A stretch of DNA of 64,000 nt from an uncultured Acetatifactor sp. GTDB lineage: Bacteria > Bacillota > Clostridia > Lachnospirales > Lachnospiraceae. A program made the translations under genes and the position numbers. Below the pieces are notes generated by a model that was given only the letters and a program-made list of their open reading frames with translations, did no database searches and was not told where the DNA came from. Below are positions 24,913 through 33,303 of this stretch, one piece after another (position 1 is the stretch's first letter; the number at the start of each line of letters is the position of its first letter). The stretch is from contig CANREV010000016.1 of NCBI GenBank assembly GCA_947629645.1, positions 1 through 64,000 of the forward strand. Reading direction: 5' to 3'.

Positions 24913-26145
24913 ATGGCAATGACTTTAGAACAGGCGAAGGAAAAACTGGCAAGATACGGTCAGGAACATGTATTGCGGTATTATGAAGAACTTTCCGAAC
25001 AGGAGAAACAGGGGCTGCTGGATCAGATCGAAGCTACGGATATGACTATGCTGGATGCCTGTAAGCACAGGGAAGAGCTGGCGAAAAAAGGCGTTATCAC
25101 TCCGCTGGCTGCTCTGCAGCTGGATGAGATCGATGCACAGAGAGATACTTTTACGGCGGAGGGCCTGAAAGCTGTCAAGGCAGGGAAGGTAGGAGCCGTT
25201 TTACTGGCGGGAGGCATGGGAACCCGTCTGGGTTCTGAAGATCCCAAGGGGATGTATAATGTAGGCATCACCAGAAAACTCTATATTTTTGAATGCCTGA
25301 TCCGCAATCTGATGGATGTGGTGCGGCAGGCGGATACATGGATCCACTTATTTATCATGACCAGCGATAAAAATCACGCGGCGACCATTTCCTTTTTGAA
25401 AGAACAGGATTATTTTGGTTACAACGCGGAATATATTCATTTTTTTCAGCAGGAGATGGCGGCAGCTACGGATTACGAAGGAAAGATCTATCTGGAGGAG
25501 AAGGGAAAGCTGTCTACTTCGCCAAACGGAAACGGCGGCTGGTTTGTTTCCCTGAAAAATGCGGGACTGTTGGATGTGGTGCACGATGAGGGCATCGAGT
25601 GGCTGAATATCTTTGCGGTGGACAATGTGCTGCAGAGGATCGCCGATCCCTGTTTTGTGGGCGCGGTGTTAAAGAAAAACTGTGCGGTAGGCGCCAAAGT
25701 GGTGCGAAAAAATGCGCCGGACGAGAAAGTGGGCGTCATGTGTCTTGAGGACGGCAGGCCTTCCATTGTAGAATATTATGAATTATCGGAAGAAATGATG
25801 AATGCCAGGGATGAAAACGGCGATCCGGCGTACAATTTCGGCGTGATCTTAAATTATCTCTTCCGCGTTGCGGATCTGGAGGAGATGGCCGCGGGAAGTC
25901 TGCCGCTTCATATTGTGGAAAAAAAGATTCCGTTTCTTGACGCTAACGGCAATCTGGTAAAGCCTGAGGAGCCCAACGGTTACAAGTACGAAAATCTGGT
26001 TCTGGACATGATCCATAAGCTTGACAGCTGTCTGCCCTTTGAGGTGGTGCGGGAAAGGGAGTTTGCTCCAATCAAAAATAAGACGGGCGTGGATTCGGTA
26101 GAAAGTGCAAGAGCGCTCCTTGAGAAGAATGGCGTAATACTGTAG
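24913..26145 (+). CDS. UTP--sugar-1-phosphate uridylyltransferase (UDPGP type 1, UDP-GlcNAc pyrophosphorylase-like)
   Basis: 410 residues. The nucleotide-binding loop LLAGGMGTRLGSEDPKGMYNVG near residue 98 is the eukaryote-style UAP/UGP signature, different from GlmU or GalU. Later motifs SPNGNGGWF and DNVLQRIADPCFVG also fit. It makes a UDP-activated sugar (UDP-GlcNAc, UDP-GalNAc or UDP-glucose) from UTP and sugar-1-phosphate in the cytoplasm. galE follows, so the two probably supply UDP-hexoses for envelope glycans. ATG 24913 with a modest GGGGATTG leader. Confidence 0.88.
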   Translation: MAMTLEQAKEKLARYGQEHVLRYYEELSEQEKQGLLDQIEATDMTMLDACKHREELAKKGVITPLAALQLDEIDAQRDTFTAEGLKAVKAGKVGAVLLAGGMGTRLGSEDPKGMYNVGITRKLYIFECLIRNLMDVVRQADTWIHLFIMTSDKNHAATISFLKEQDYFGYNAEYIHFFQQEMAAATDYEGKIYLEEKGKLSTSPNGNGGWFVSLKNAGLLDVVHDEGIEWLNIFAVDNVLQRIADPCFVGAVLKKNCAVGAKVVRKNAPDEKVGVMCLEDGRPSIVEYYELSEEMMNARDENGDPAYNFGVILNYLFRVADLEEMAAGSLPLHIVEKKIPFLDANGNLVKPEEPNGYKYENLVLDMIHKLDSCLPFEVVREREFAPIKNKTGVDSVESARALLEKNGVIL

Positions 26146-26180
26146 TTAACATTTCGACAGGTTTTTGTAACAAATATGTA

Positions 26181-26209
26181 TTGAGAGGACCGCTCTTTTC
26201 CGGTATCCT
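26181..26209 (+). promoter_or_regulatory. Promoter of galE
   Basis: TTGAGA (26181-26186), 17 bp, TATCCT (26204-26209). Confidence 0.5.
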
Positions 26210-26319
26210 TAAATTAAATGAATGGGTCCTGCGGGGAACCATGGAGAGTACTGCGCGGGGGAATCCCTCGGGTGTGCAAAATAATGATGCGCGAATTCAG
26301 CGCGGAAGCGAGGATGATT

Positions 26320-27336
26320 ATGAAAATACTGGTGACAGGCGGCGCCGGTTTTATCGGCAGCCATACGGTGGTTGAGCTTCAGCAGGCAGGATACGAGGTG
26401 GTGGTGCTGGATAATCTGAGCAATTCCAGCGAAAAGTCGCTGCAGCGTGTGGAGGCCATCACAGGTAAGAAAGTTCCCTTTTATAAGGCCGATATTTTGG
26501 ACAGGGAAGCGCTGGAAGCTATATTTTCCAAGGAAAACATTGACGCGGTGATTCATTTCGCGGGGCTTAAGGCGGTAGGCGAATCGGTGAAGAAACCCTG
26601 GGAGTATTATGAAAACAATATTGCAGGTACTCTGACGCTGACAGACGTGATGAGAAAGCATAATGTAAAAAACATTATCTTCTCCTCCAGCGCCACGGTT
26701 TATGGAAATCCCGCTTTTGTCCCTATCACAGAGGAATGTCCCAAGGGACAGTGCACCAATCCTTACGGTTGGACGAAATCCATGCTGGAGCAGATCCTTA
26801 CCGATATCCAGAAGGCGGATCCCGAATGGAACGTGATTCTGCTTCGTTATTTCAATCCGATCGGCGCGCATAAGAGCGGCACTATAGGAGAGAACCCCAA
26901 TGGTATCCCCAACAATCTGATGCCCTATATCACACAGGTCGCGGTTGGAAAATTAAAGGAACTGGGCGTGTTCGGGAACGACTATGATACCCACGACGGC
27001 ACTGGTGTAAGGGATTATATTCATGTGGTGGATCTTGCGATCGGACATGTGAAAGCTTTAAAGAAAATCGAGGAGAAAGCCGGATTAAAGATTTATAATC
27101 TGGGCACCGGTACAGGATATAGCGTGCTGGACATCGTAAAGAACTTTGAGGAAGCTACGGGCGTAAAGATTCCTTATGTGATTAAGGAGCGCCGCGCAGG
27201 CGATATTGCCACCTGCTATGCCGATGCCAGTCTGGCAAAAAAAGAGCTGGGCTGGGAGGCGCAGTACGGTATCAAAGAAATGTGTGAGGATTCCTGGAGA
27301 TGGCAGAAAAATAATCCGAACGGATATGACGAGTAG
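26320..27336 (+). CDS. galE: UDP-glucose 4-epimerase
   Basis: 338 residues, the classical GalE length. NAD-binding GGAGFIGSH at the N-terminus, catalytic Ser in SSSATVYG and Tyr-x-x-x-Lys in YGWTK (residues about 149-153), RYFNPIGAH and late GVRDYIHV. Interconverts UDP-glucose and UDP-galactose, possibly the N-acetyl forms. ATG 26320 chosen for its GCGAGG six bases upstream and the family length; ATG 26314 would add two residues. A long hairpin follows. Confidence 0.96.
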   Translation: MKILVTGGAGFIGSHTVVELQQAGYEVVVLDNLSNSSEKSLQRVEAITGKKVPFYKADILDREALEAIFSKENIDAVIHFAGLKAVGESVKKPWEYYENNIAGTLTLTDVMRKHNVKNIIFSSSATVYGNPAFVPITEECPKGQCTNPYGWTKSMLEQILTDIQKADPEWNVILLRYFNPIGAHKSGTIGENPNGIPNNLMPYITQVAVGKLKELGVFGNDYDTHDGTGVRDYIHVVDLAIGHVKALKKIEEKAGLKIYNLGTGTGYSVLDIVKNFEEATGVKIPYVIKERRAGDIATCYADASLAKKELGWEAQYGIKEMCEDSWRWQKNNPNGYDE

Positions 27337-27347
27337 CGAATGGTTCT

Positions 27348-27396
27348 GACTGACAGCCGCCGCAATGTTTGGAATTGTGGCGGCTGTCAGTCTTTA
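27348..27396 (+). terminator. Long terminator hairpin after galE
   Basis: A 14-bp perfect stem (27348-27361 with 27379-27392) extends to 19 bp with inner pairs around the loop GTTTGGA. The T run is short (TCTTT), so some read-through to the next gene is likely. Confidence 0.7.
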
Positions 27397-27419
27397 CGGA
27401 TGCACGGGAGAGGAAAAAA

Positions 27420-28190
27420 ATGGGACTTGAAAAATTTATAGAGATAGCGGGACAGCAGTTTGTGCGGGAAAATCTGATGTCGGATGACTTTCTGGATTTT
27501 CTGCAGGAGAACAGGAGGCCCTACGAAACCATGATCGCTTATTATCGGTGCGCCATCATGGAGATCGAGACAAAATTCAAAGTGCTGAACGAGCAGTTTT
27601 CTTTGCAGTATGACCGCAATCCGATCGAAAGCATTAAGACCCGTATCAAATCCATGGAGAGTCTGCTGAAAAAGGCGAGAAACAAGGGTATCGCGCTGAA
27701 CATGGCAGCTTTTGAGGAAGAGATACGGGACATTGCCGGTGTCAGGGTGGTCTGCTCCTTTTTGGACGATATCTATATGTTGGCGGACTGTCTTTTGAGT
27801 CAGGATGATATCACCCTGATCGAGAGGAAGGATTATATTGAGAATCCTAAGCCCAGCGGCTACAGAAGCCTTCACCTGATCGTGGAAGTCCCGATTTTTC
27901 TGCAGGATGAAAAGCGCTCTATGAAAGTGGAAGTCCAGCTTCGCACCATTGCCATGGATTTTTGGGCCAGCCTGGAACACAAGCTGCGCTATAAGAAGAA
28001 TATTCCGGATTCTGAGGCGGAACTTTTAGCTACGGAACTGACGGAGTGTGCTCAGGTCAGCGCCGCTCTCGATGTGCGGATGAAGGAAATCCGAAACAGG
28101 ATCGCTTTGGCGGAGGCGGAGCATGAAGAGGAAAAGAAAAAGCCTCAGACGATAGGGGATGTGCTTTTGAAAAAAACCATATATCATTAA
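27420..28190 (+). CDS. Small alarmone synthetase 1 (GTP pyrophosphokinase, RelA/SpoT domain)
   Basis: 256 residues with a synthetase-only RelA_SpoT domain; no HD hydrolase, TGS or ACT domain. Conserved segments: RIKSMESLLKK, DIAGVRVVCSF, NPKPSGYRSLHLIVEVP and VEVQLRTIAMDFWASLEHKLRYK. It makes (p)ppGpp or pGpp from ATP and GDP/GTP/GMP. ATG 27420 is preceded by GAGAGG at six bases; an upstream ATG at 27369 lies within the galE terminator and was rejected. A second enzyme of the same class is at 30205. Confidence 0.92.
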   Translation: MGLEKFIEIAGQQFVRENLMSDDFLDFLQENRRPYETMIAYYRCAIMEIETKFKVLNEQFSLQYDRNPIESIKTRIKSMESLLKKARNKGIALNMAAFEEEIRDIAGVRVVCSFLDDIYMLADCLLSQDDITLIERKDYIENPKPSGYRSLHLIVEVPIFLQDEKRSMKVEVQLRTIAMDFWASLEHKLRYKKNIPDSEAELLATELTECAQVSAALDVRMKEIRNRIALAEAEHEEEKKKPQTIGDVLLKKTIYH

Positions 28191-28257
28191 AGCGGATATA
28201 AGATGAAGTTAAGGTAATCATGTAATGGCAGGGGATTTTGAAAAGGAGCGGATTACA

Positions 28258-28929
28258 GTGGGAAAGATCGTGATACAAAAAGAGACTACGCCGGACCCCG
28301 TCAGCCTCATTGGCAGGGAGGCAGGCGTGTGCTGGGGAGCGGATATAGAAGACAACGAAAAAAATTATAAAAGAGGTCTGGACTGTCTGGCATCGGGCCA
28401 TGGAAGGACCTGGGAGTATCCGCAGGCGTATGTGGTGCTGGAAGGATATTCGGCGAGAGTTATCAGAGAGCTGTATACCCATATTGGAGGAGGACCGACG
28501 AGGCTGCAGGCGTCTACCAGATATATTGATTATCAAAAAGGCTTTGGTTATGTGATACCGCCAGCGGTGTCAAACAATCCTGGGGCAAAAGAGATCTATA
28601 CGCGTGCCATGGATGAGATCAGGGAGGCTATGCAGCGCCTGGAAGCCTTGGAAATTCCCAGAGAAGACTGCGGGATGCTGCTTCCCTTGGGAATGGAGAG
28701 CAAAGTGGTGCTTCGCACCAACCTTCGGAATCTGATTGATATGGCGCACCAGCGTCTCTGTACGCGAGCCTACTGGGAGTACAGAGGCCTGATGAACGAT
28801 CTGAAGAAGGAGCTGAGCGCTTATTCGGAAGAATGGAAATATCTTGTGGACCATTATTTTGTGGCAAAGTGCGAGGTGTCAGGCTTTTGCACGGAAAAGA
28901 GATCCTGCGGCAGGATGCCTAAAAGGTGA
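28258..28929 (+). CDS. thyX: Flavin-dependent thymidylate synthase, divergent THI-type
   Basis: 223 residues from GTG 28258, which has AAGGAG nine bases upstream; ATG 28225 would add eleven residues but has a weak ribosome binding site. The usual ThyX motif RHRxxSxNxxSxRY is replaced by THIGGGPTRLQASTRY (near residue 80), keeping only the S-x-RY end. It matches a Clostridia subgroup annotated as ThyX by similarity. Later RTNLRNLIDMAHQRLCTRAYW fits the family substrate-binding region. The tail holds several Cys (CEVSGFC, RSC). Makes dTMP from dUMP with FAD and methylene-THF if active. Confidence 0.82.
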   Translation: MGKIVIQKETTPDPVSLIGREAGVCWGADIEDNEKNYKRGLDCLASGHGRTWEYPQAYVVLEGYSARVIRELYTHIGGGPTRLQASTRYIDYQKGFGYVIPPAVSNNPGAKEIYTRAMDEIREAMQRLEALEIPREDCGMLLPLGMESKVVLRTNLRNLIDMAHQRLCTRAYWEYRGLMNDLKKELSAYSEEWKYLVDHYFVAKCEVSGFCTEKRSCGRMPKR

Positions 28930-28936
28930 GCACCTT

Positions 28937-29587
28937 TCAGGCCACATACAGGTACATAAAAATAAAATGGCAAATGCTCCCGCCCATGACGAACAGGTGA
29001 AATACTTCGTGGGAACCGAAGCCTTTGTGCTTTGCATTGAAGATGGGCAGTTTCAGGGCGTAGATGATGCCGCCCGCGGTATAAATGATGCCGCCGGACA
29101 AAAGCCATAAAAAGGCGGCTGTGGACAGCGTGTCAAAAAGCTGTCCGAAAACGAGGACGCAGACCCATCCCATGGAGATATAGATCAAAGAGGAGAACCA
29201 TTTGGGACAGGTAATCCAGCAGGCGTTGATCAACATGCCTCCGAGGGCGATTCCCCAGACGATGGCCAGAAGCCTGTATCCGATTTCCCTGTTCAGGACG
29301 ATCAGACAAACCGGCGTGTACGAACCGGCGATCAGTACAAAGATCATCATGTGGTCAAGCTTTTGGAAGATCTGCAGCGCCTTTCCCGTCAGATTCACGG
29401 AATGATATGCGGCGCTGGCGCCGTAGAGCAGGATCATGCTGGCCATAAAGACTGTCATCGCGGTGAAACTGCGGCCGCCGGAAGTAACGCCTGCTTTCAC
29501 CAACAGCGGTACTGCGGCAAAAACGGCAAGAAGCATACCAATAAAATGTGTGATGGCGCTGGCGGGTTCCCTGATTGTGATCTGCAT
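28937..29587 (-). CDS. Hemolysin III / PAQR family membrane protein
   Basis: 216 residues with seven predicted membrane helices. Family motifs: REPASAITHFIGM near the N-terminus, SAAYHSVN, and GSHEVFHLFVMGGSICHF near the C-terminus carrying the conserved His residues thought to bind a metal. Bacterial members (YqfA, TrhA) affect membrane lipid homeostasis; haemolytic activity is seldom shown. Convergent with thyX (8 bp apart). Confidence 0.92.
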   Translation of the reverse strand: MQITIREPASAITHFIGMLLAVFAAVPLLVKAGVTSGGRSFTAMTVFMASMILLYGASAAYHSVNLTGKALQIFQKLDHMMIFVLIAGSYTPVCLIVLNREIGYRLLAIVWGIALGGMLINACWITCPKWFSSLIYISMGWVCVLVFGQLFDTLSTAAFLWLLSGGIIYTAGGIIYALKLPIFNAKHKGFGSHEVFHLFVMGGSICHFIFMYLYVA

Positions 29588-29700
29588 AGATAAACCTCCT
29601 GTTATTTACTGTGAATGTCAAAATAACTTAACAAAAACCACAATATAAATCAATGGTATTATGTGACGTAGTTTTAAAAACTATGTATGGATAAAAAGAT

Positions 29701-29727
29701 ATTATATCAGAATAAAAGAAATGTCAA
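29701..29727 (-). promoter_or_regulatory. Promoter of the hemolysin III-like gene
   Basis: Minus-strand TTGACA (29727-29722) and extended TG-A-TATAAT (29706-29701) with a short 15-bp spacer; both hexamers are perfect. Confidence 0.6.
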
Positions 29728-29729
29728 TA

Positions 29730-29996
29730 CTAATCTTCTTCGATTATTTGGATCTCAAGATAATCGAAGTCTATATTTTCTATAAAATTATCCTGCGTGA
29801 AACGCGCCTTGCTGTGGCGCTTGAAATCGGAAATGGTCTTGTCCAGCCAGATGGGCTTTCCCAGATCGAACTGATAACACACTTCCTCAAGAGCGTGAAA
29901 AACTTTATGAGTGCGGGTGTCCTCGCCGGCATCTGTGATACAGGTATCGCGCAGCATATGATTGTCCCGAAAAATTTTCGCCCACATACGAAACAT
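29730..29996 (-). CDS. Small protein of unknown function
   Basis: 88 residues from ATG 29996, with AAAGGAG about ten bases upstream; a longer frame to 30017 has no ribosome binding site. Basic N-terminal half (FRMWAKIFRDNHMLRD) and acidic C-terminus (EIQIIEED); no membrane segment, no known motif. Preceded by a good promoter at 30030-30058. Its stop lies three bases before the -35 of the next gene. Confidence 0.65.
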   Translation of the reverse strand: MFRMWAKIFRDNHMLRDTCITDAGEDTRTHKVFHALEEVCYQFDLGKPIWLDKTISDFKRHSKARFTQDNFIENIDFDYLEIQIIEED

Positions 29997-30029
29997 AATG
30001 AATCCGCTCCTTTGCAAAGTGTTTTCTTG

Positions 30030-30058
30030 ATTTTACCTTTTTAAAACATGGTTTGCAA
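30030..30058 (-). promoter_or_regulatory. Promoter of the small unknown gene
   Basis: Minus-strand TTGCAA (30058-30053), 17 bp, TAAAAT (30035-30030). Confidence 0.55.
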
Positions 30059-30204
30059 TAGGAATATTTCAGGTATGTCCTCATATATATAGAAAGGTAT
30101 GGATAAAAAAGGATTAAATATTTGTGAATAATATACATTTTCAATACACTTTATGTTATACTGAATGTGAAATAGTACAGAAGGATTCCGACAAAGGAGT
30201 AATT

Positions 30205-30867
30205 ATGGAACTGAAAGTGGACAATGGAGAGGGAGTTGACAGCTGGAAAGAGGTTACGTTAATTTATAACGCAGCATTGCGCCAGGTCCAGACAAAGATG
30301 GAGATACTCAACGATGAATTTCAGCATGTGCATCAGTATAATCCCATCGAACATATCAAAGCCCGTATCAAGACGCCGGAAAGCATTGTAAAGAAGCTGA
30401 AGCGGCACGGTTATGATTCTACCATAGACAATATGGTAAAATATGTGAATGATATAGCGGGAATACGGATTATCTGTTCTTTTACATCTGATATTTTCCG
30501 CATTGCGGATATGATTCGCGAGCAGCGGGATATCAAAGTGATTGCCGTGAAAGATTATATTACTTTCCCGAAAGCCAGCGGGTATAAGAGTTATCACATG
30601 ATCATAACGGTGCCAGTGTATCTGTCTGACCGGAAAGTAGACACCAAAGTAGAAATCCAGATCCGCACTGTAGCTATGGACTTCTGGGCCAGTCTGGAGC
30701 ACAAAATACATTATAAATTCGAGGGAGATGCGCCGGAGCACATCAAGAGCGAATTGGTAGAGTGCGCGAAACTGGTGTCTGATCTGGATGCCAGAATGTT
30801 GTCTCTCAATGATGAAGTCCTGGCCATCGCGCGGGAGGTCGGGGCCGCGGAAAGGAATGTGGTATAG
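30205..30867 (+). CDS. Small alarmone synthetase 2 (GTP pyrophosphokinase, RelQ-like)
   Basis: 220 residues, close to RelQ/YjbM length. Same motif series as the enzyme at 27420: RIKTPESIVKKLKRHG, DIAGIRIICSF, FPKASGYKSYHMIITVP, VEIQIRTVAMDFWASLEHKIHYK, then a C-terminal helix as in tetrameric RelQ. ATG 30205 chosen for AAAGGAG five bases upstream. An extended -10 (TG-T-TATACT, 30157-30162) lies upstream and a terminator follows, so it is a single-gene unit. Confidence 0.92.
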   Translation: MELKVDNGEGVDSWKEVTLIYNAALRQVQTKMEILNDEFQHVHQYNPIEHIKARIKTPESIVKKLKRHGYDSTIDNMVKYVNDIAGIRIICSFTSDIFRIADMIREQRDIKVIAVKDYITFPKASGYKSYHMIITVPVYLSDRKVDTKVEIQIRTVAMDFWASLEHKIHYKFEGDAPEHIKSELVECAKLVSDLDARMLSLNDEVLAIAREVGAAERNVV

Positions 30868-30913
30868 AGTTTTACATAAACTTTATGAAAGATTTATCAT
30901 CACAGAGAAAAGT

Positions 30914-30956
30914 CGCCTGCTTTGAGAAGGGATTCTTAAGGCAGGCGTCCTTTTTT
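30914..30956 (+). terminator. Terminator after small alarmone synthetase 2
   Basis: CGCCTGC (30914-30920) pairs with GCAGGCG (30941-30947), then CC and six T. Confidence 0.75.
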
Positions 30957-31332
30957 ATACAGCCTGTGCACCGGAAAGACGCATACAGGTATGAATTTAT
31001 GTCCGGTGACAAATACGGCGTAAGACGGTATAAATGAGGAGTGCCCAGACACCTTTCGGCGCCTGGGCTATTATGAAAAAATCATCTAAAAGTCTGTTGC
31101 TTAACTATGATTAAAGTATACTGTTTAAATATGAATAAACTATGAACAACGTGTAAATAGTTGATGAATCTTACAAAAGAATCTGAAAAGAGAAAAATAA
31201 ATTATGCAAATTATACAAAAATGGGAATGCGGAAGGATACAGGCAGAAAATTATGATATACTTATGGAAATATTTGACTGCAATGTTTAGGAATGCCTGA
31301 GGGAGCCGGGCGCGGAAAAAGAAAGATGCGGA
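30957..31332. other. Non-coding stretch with two hairpins before the DUF6020 gene
   Basis: No gene seen. CACCGGA/TCCGGTG (30969-30975 with 31002-31008) encloses an inner CATAC/GTATG, and GCCCAG/CTGGGC (31043-31048 with 31063-31068) is a second hairpin; neither matches a riboswitch class I know. An extended -10 (TG-A-TATACT, 31257-31262) may be the promoter of the next gene. Confidence 0.4.
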
Positions 31333-33303
31333 ATGAAAGATAAGAAGGGGCGGGCTATGGGAAGCGGAAATGAAAATAAAAAAGGCATAAACGTCAAAGG
31401 CATCATTGAAAAGGACACAGGCTTGAAAATGGGCGGACGGGAGAAAATCAGACGGCAGGCTATTCTGATTGTGCTGTCCTTTTTGGGAACTTACGGGGTA
31501 TGTTATCTGCTGGAACTGACCGGCAGCACATATCCTGACTACAGCGTAATGTCATTGTTTGTCTGGACGGCAGTGTATCTGATGCTTGGGCATGTAAAAA
31601 AAGATCAGCCGAAACGTCATTTTGTTTTTGTGACGGCGGTCAGTTTTTGTTTTGCGCTGATCATGATCCTGGGATATCAGCTGGATAAATACGGCATGAC
31701 GGAATGCGGCGTAAAGGGAAAGGGGCTGATCCTGATACGGTCGTTTTGCCTGGCGGCGGCGGTATTGCCTTTTTGGGACATGCTCTTTCGGCTGATCGGG
31801 AAAATCCCTGTGGGCCTGAAAAGCGAAGACAAACCGTGGAAACAGCGCAATGTCTTTTGGACTTGTTTTGAGGTGATCTTTCTGCTTTGGCTTCCGGTGT
31901 GGATGGCATATTATCCTATTGTCATGTCCTATGACTTTCACAGGCAGGTTAATGAGGCCTATAAGGGGTGGATCTGGTTCAATTCCTACCAGCCGCTGAT
32001 CCACACATGGCTGATATGGCTGTTTCTGCAGATTGGCGGCGCGCTGGGTTCCAATGAACTGGGCATGGGACTGTTTACGCTGTTTCAGATGCTGATCGTA
32101 TCGGCTGCCATGGCGTATGCGTGCTCTGTGATCTACAGGATCGTAAAGCGCAAGTGGGTCGTAGTCCTGACAGTGCTGTTTTACGGGATCCTGCCCTTTT
32201 GCTCCGTCTCTGTGATGGTGGGTACGAAAGACGCGATTTTCAGCGCTTTATTTCTGACTTTTGTCATTTTGTCCGCGGAGCGCTGCTTATATTGCGGGAA
32301 GCGCAGATGGATCATGGAAATTCCCATGGTGGTCACGGCGGTGCTCATGATGATGTTCCGTTATAACGCGCTGTATGCCGTGGCGGCTTTCGGCGTGCTC
32401 TCCCTGATCTTTGCAAAAGGAAGGGAAAAACTCAGGATCTTTCTGCTCTGCGCGCTTATGACGGTCGGCGGCAAGGCGGCGCAGGAGGGAATCCAGCACG
32501 GTCTCGGCACGCAGATCAGGGGGAGCGCGGTAGAAAAATACAGCCTGCTGATTCAGCAGTTTGCGCGGGTCGGATATTATCATGCCGAAGATATGGCGCC
32601 GGAGATCTATAAGCTGGTGGATAAGTATGTGACCGAGGAGTCGTGGCCTAAATATATGCCGGCGTTAGCGGACGCGTCCCGTTCGACCGGAGTGGATTTC
32701 GCCGCCGTCTGGGAAGTTGATATGGGACAGGTTTTCAGGGATTGGTTCAAAGTGGGGCTGGAATACCCCAATGAGTATATAGATGCTTTTTTATGCGTGA
32801 CGGAAGGATTCTGGTTCCCTGATGACAGAACCTGGTGCGAGATGCAGGGATGGGGCAACGGGGACAGACATGGCGCCATCTTTACCAACAATTCCTCCGC
32901 TTCCGATACCTATGAGGGAATACAGCACCTTTCCAAATTCCCCTGGCTGGAGGAGCGGCTGGAGGATATTGTCAGCAACAATGCGTTTTATCATTGGCCG
33001 GTGATCTCCGTACTGTTTAAGTCTTCCACCTACACGTTGGGACTTTTGCTCATCACAGTGGCGCTGCTTTATAGAAAACAGAAAAAACAGGCTTTTATCT
33101 GCCTGTTTCCTCTGACCTATTTTGGAACGATGCTTCTGGGTCCCACCGTACAGTTCCGCTATGTGGTGCCTTTAATGATCACGCTTCCTGTGCTGGCCGC
33201 TTTGACCTGCGCCTCAGAGAAGCAAGAGAAAGACAGCAGCAAAGCGCCGCGGCCGTCAGAAGAGAAACCGCTTCCGCTATCCTCCAATGGACAGGCTCTT
33301 TAA
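31333..33303 (+). CDS. DUF6020-type polytopic membrane protein (GT-C glycosyltransferase-like)
   Basis: 656 residues, about 12-14 membrane helices with a large extracytoplasmic loop around residues 400-560. The first loop holds YDFHRQVNEAYKG, an acidic aromatic motif in the position of the GT-C catalytic Asp. Consistent with a polyprenyl-phosphate-sugar-dependent transferase acting on the outer face; substrate unknown. ATG 31333 with weak upstream signals; ATG 31357 is possible. The last 125 bp overlap the end of the opposite-strand gene. Confidence 0.72.
   Translation: MKDKKGRAMGSGNENKKGINVKGIIEKDTGLKMGGREKIRRQAILIVLSFLGTYGVCYLLELTGSTYPDYSVMSLFVWTAVYLMLGHVKKDQPKRHFVFVTAVSFCFALIMILGYQLDKYGMTECGVKGKGLILIRSFCLAAAVLPFWDMLFRLIGKIPVGLKSEDKPWKQRNVFWTCFEVIFLLWLPVWMAYYPIVMSYDFHRQVNEAYKGWIWFNSYQPLIHTWLIWLFLQIGGALGSNELGMGLFTLFQMLIVSAAMAYACSVIYRIVKRKWVVVLTVLFYGILPFCSVSVMVGTKDAIFSALFLTFVILSAERCLYCGKRRWIMEIPMVVTAVLMMMFRYNALYAVAAFGVLSLIFAKGREKLRIFLLCALMTVGGKAAQEGIQHGLGTQIRGSAVEKYSLLIQQFARVGYYHAEDMAPEIYKLVDKYVTEESWPKYMPALADASRSTGVDFAAVWEVDMGQVFRDWFKVGLEYPNEYIDAFLCVTEGFWFPDDRTWCEMQGWGNGDRHGAIFTNNSSASDTYEGIQHLSKFPWLEERLEDIVSNNAFYHWPVISVLFKSSTYTLGLLLITVALLYRKQKKQAFICLFPLTYFGTMLLGPTVQFRYVVPLMITLPVLAALTCASEKQEKDSSKAPRPSEEKPLPLSSNGQAL

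Noticed and set aside
30957..31332. Riboswitch before the DUF6020 gene
   Set aside because: Two hairpins are present, but none of the conserved cores of classes I can recall is visible.
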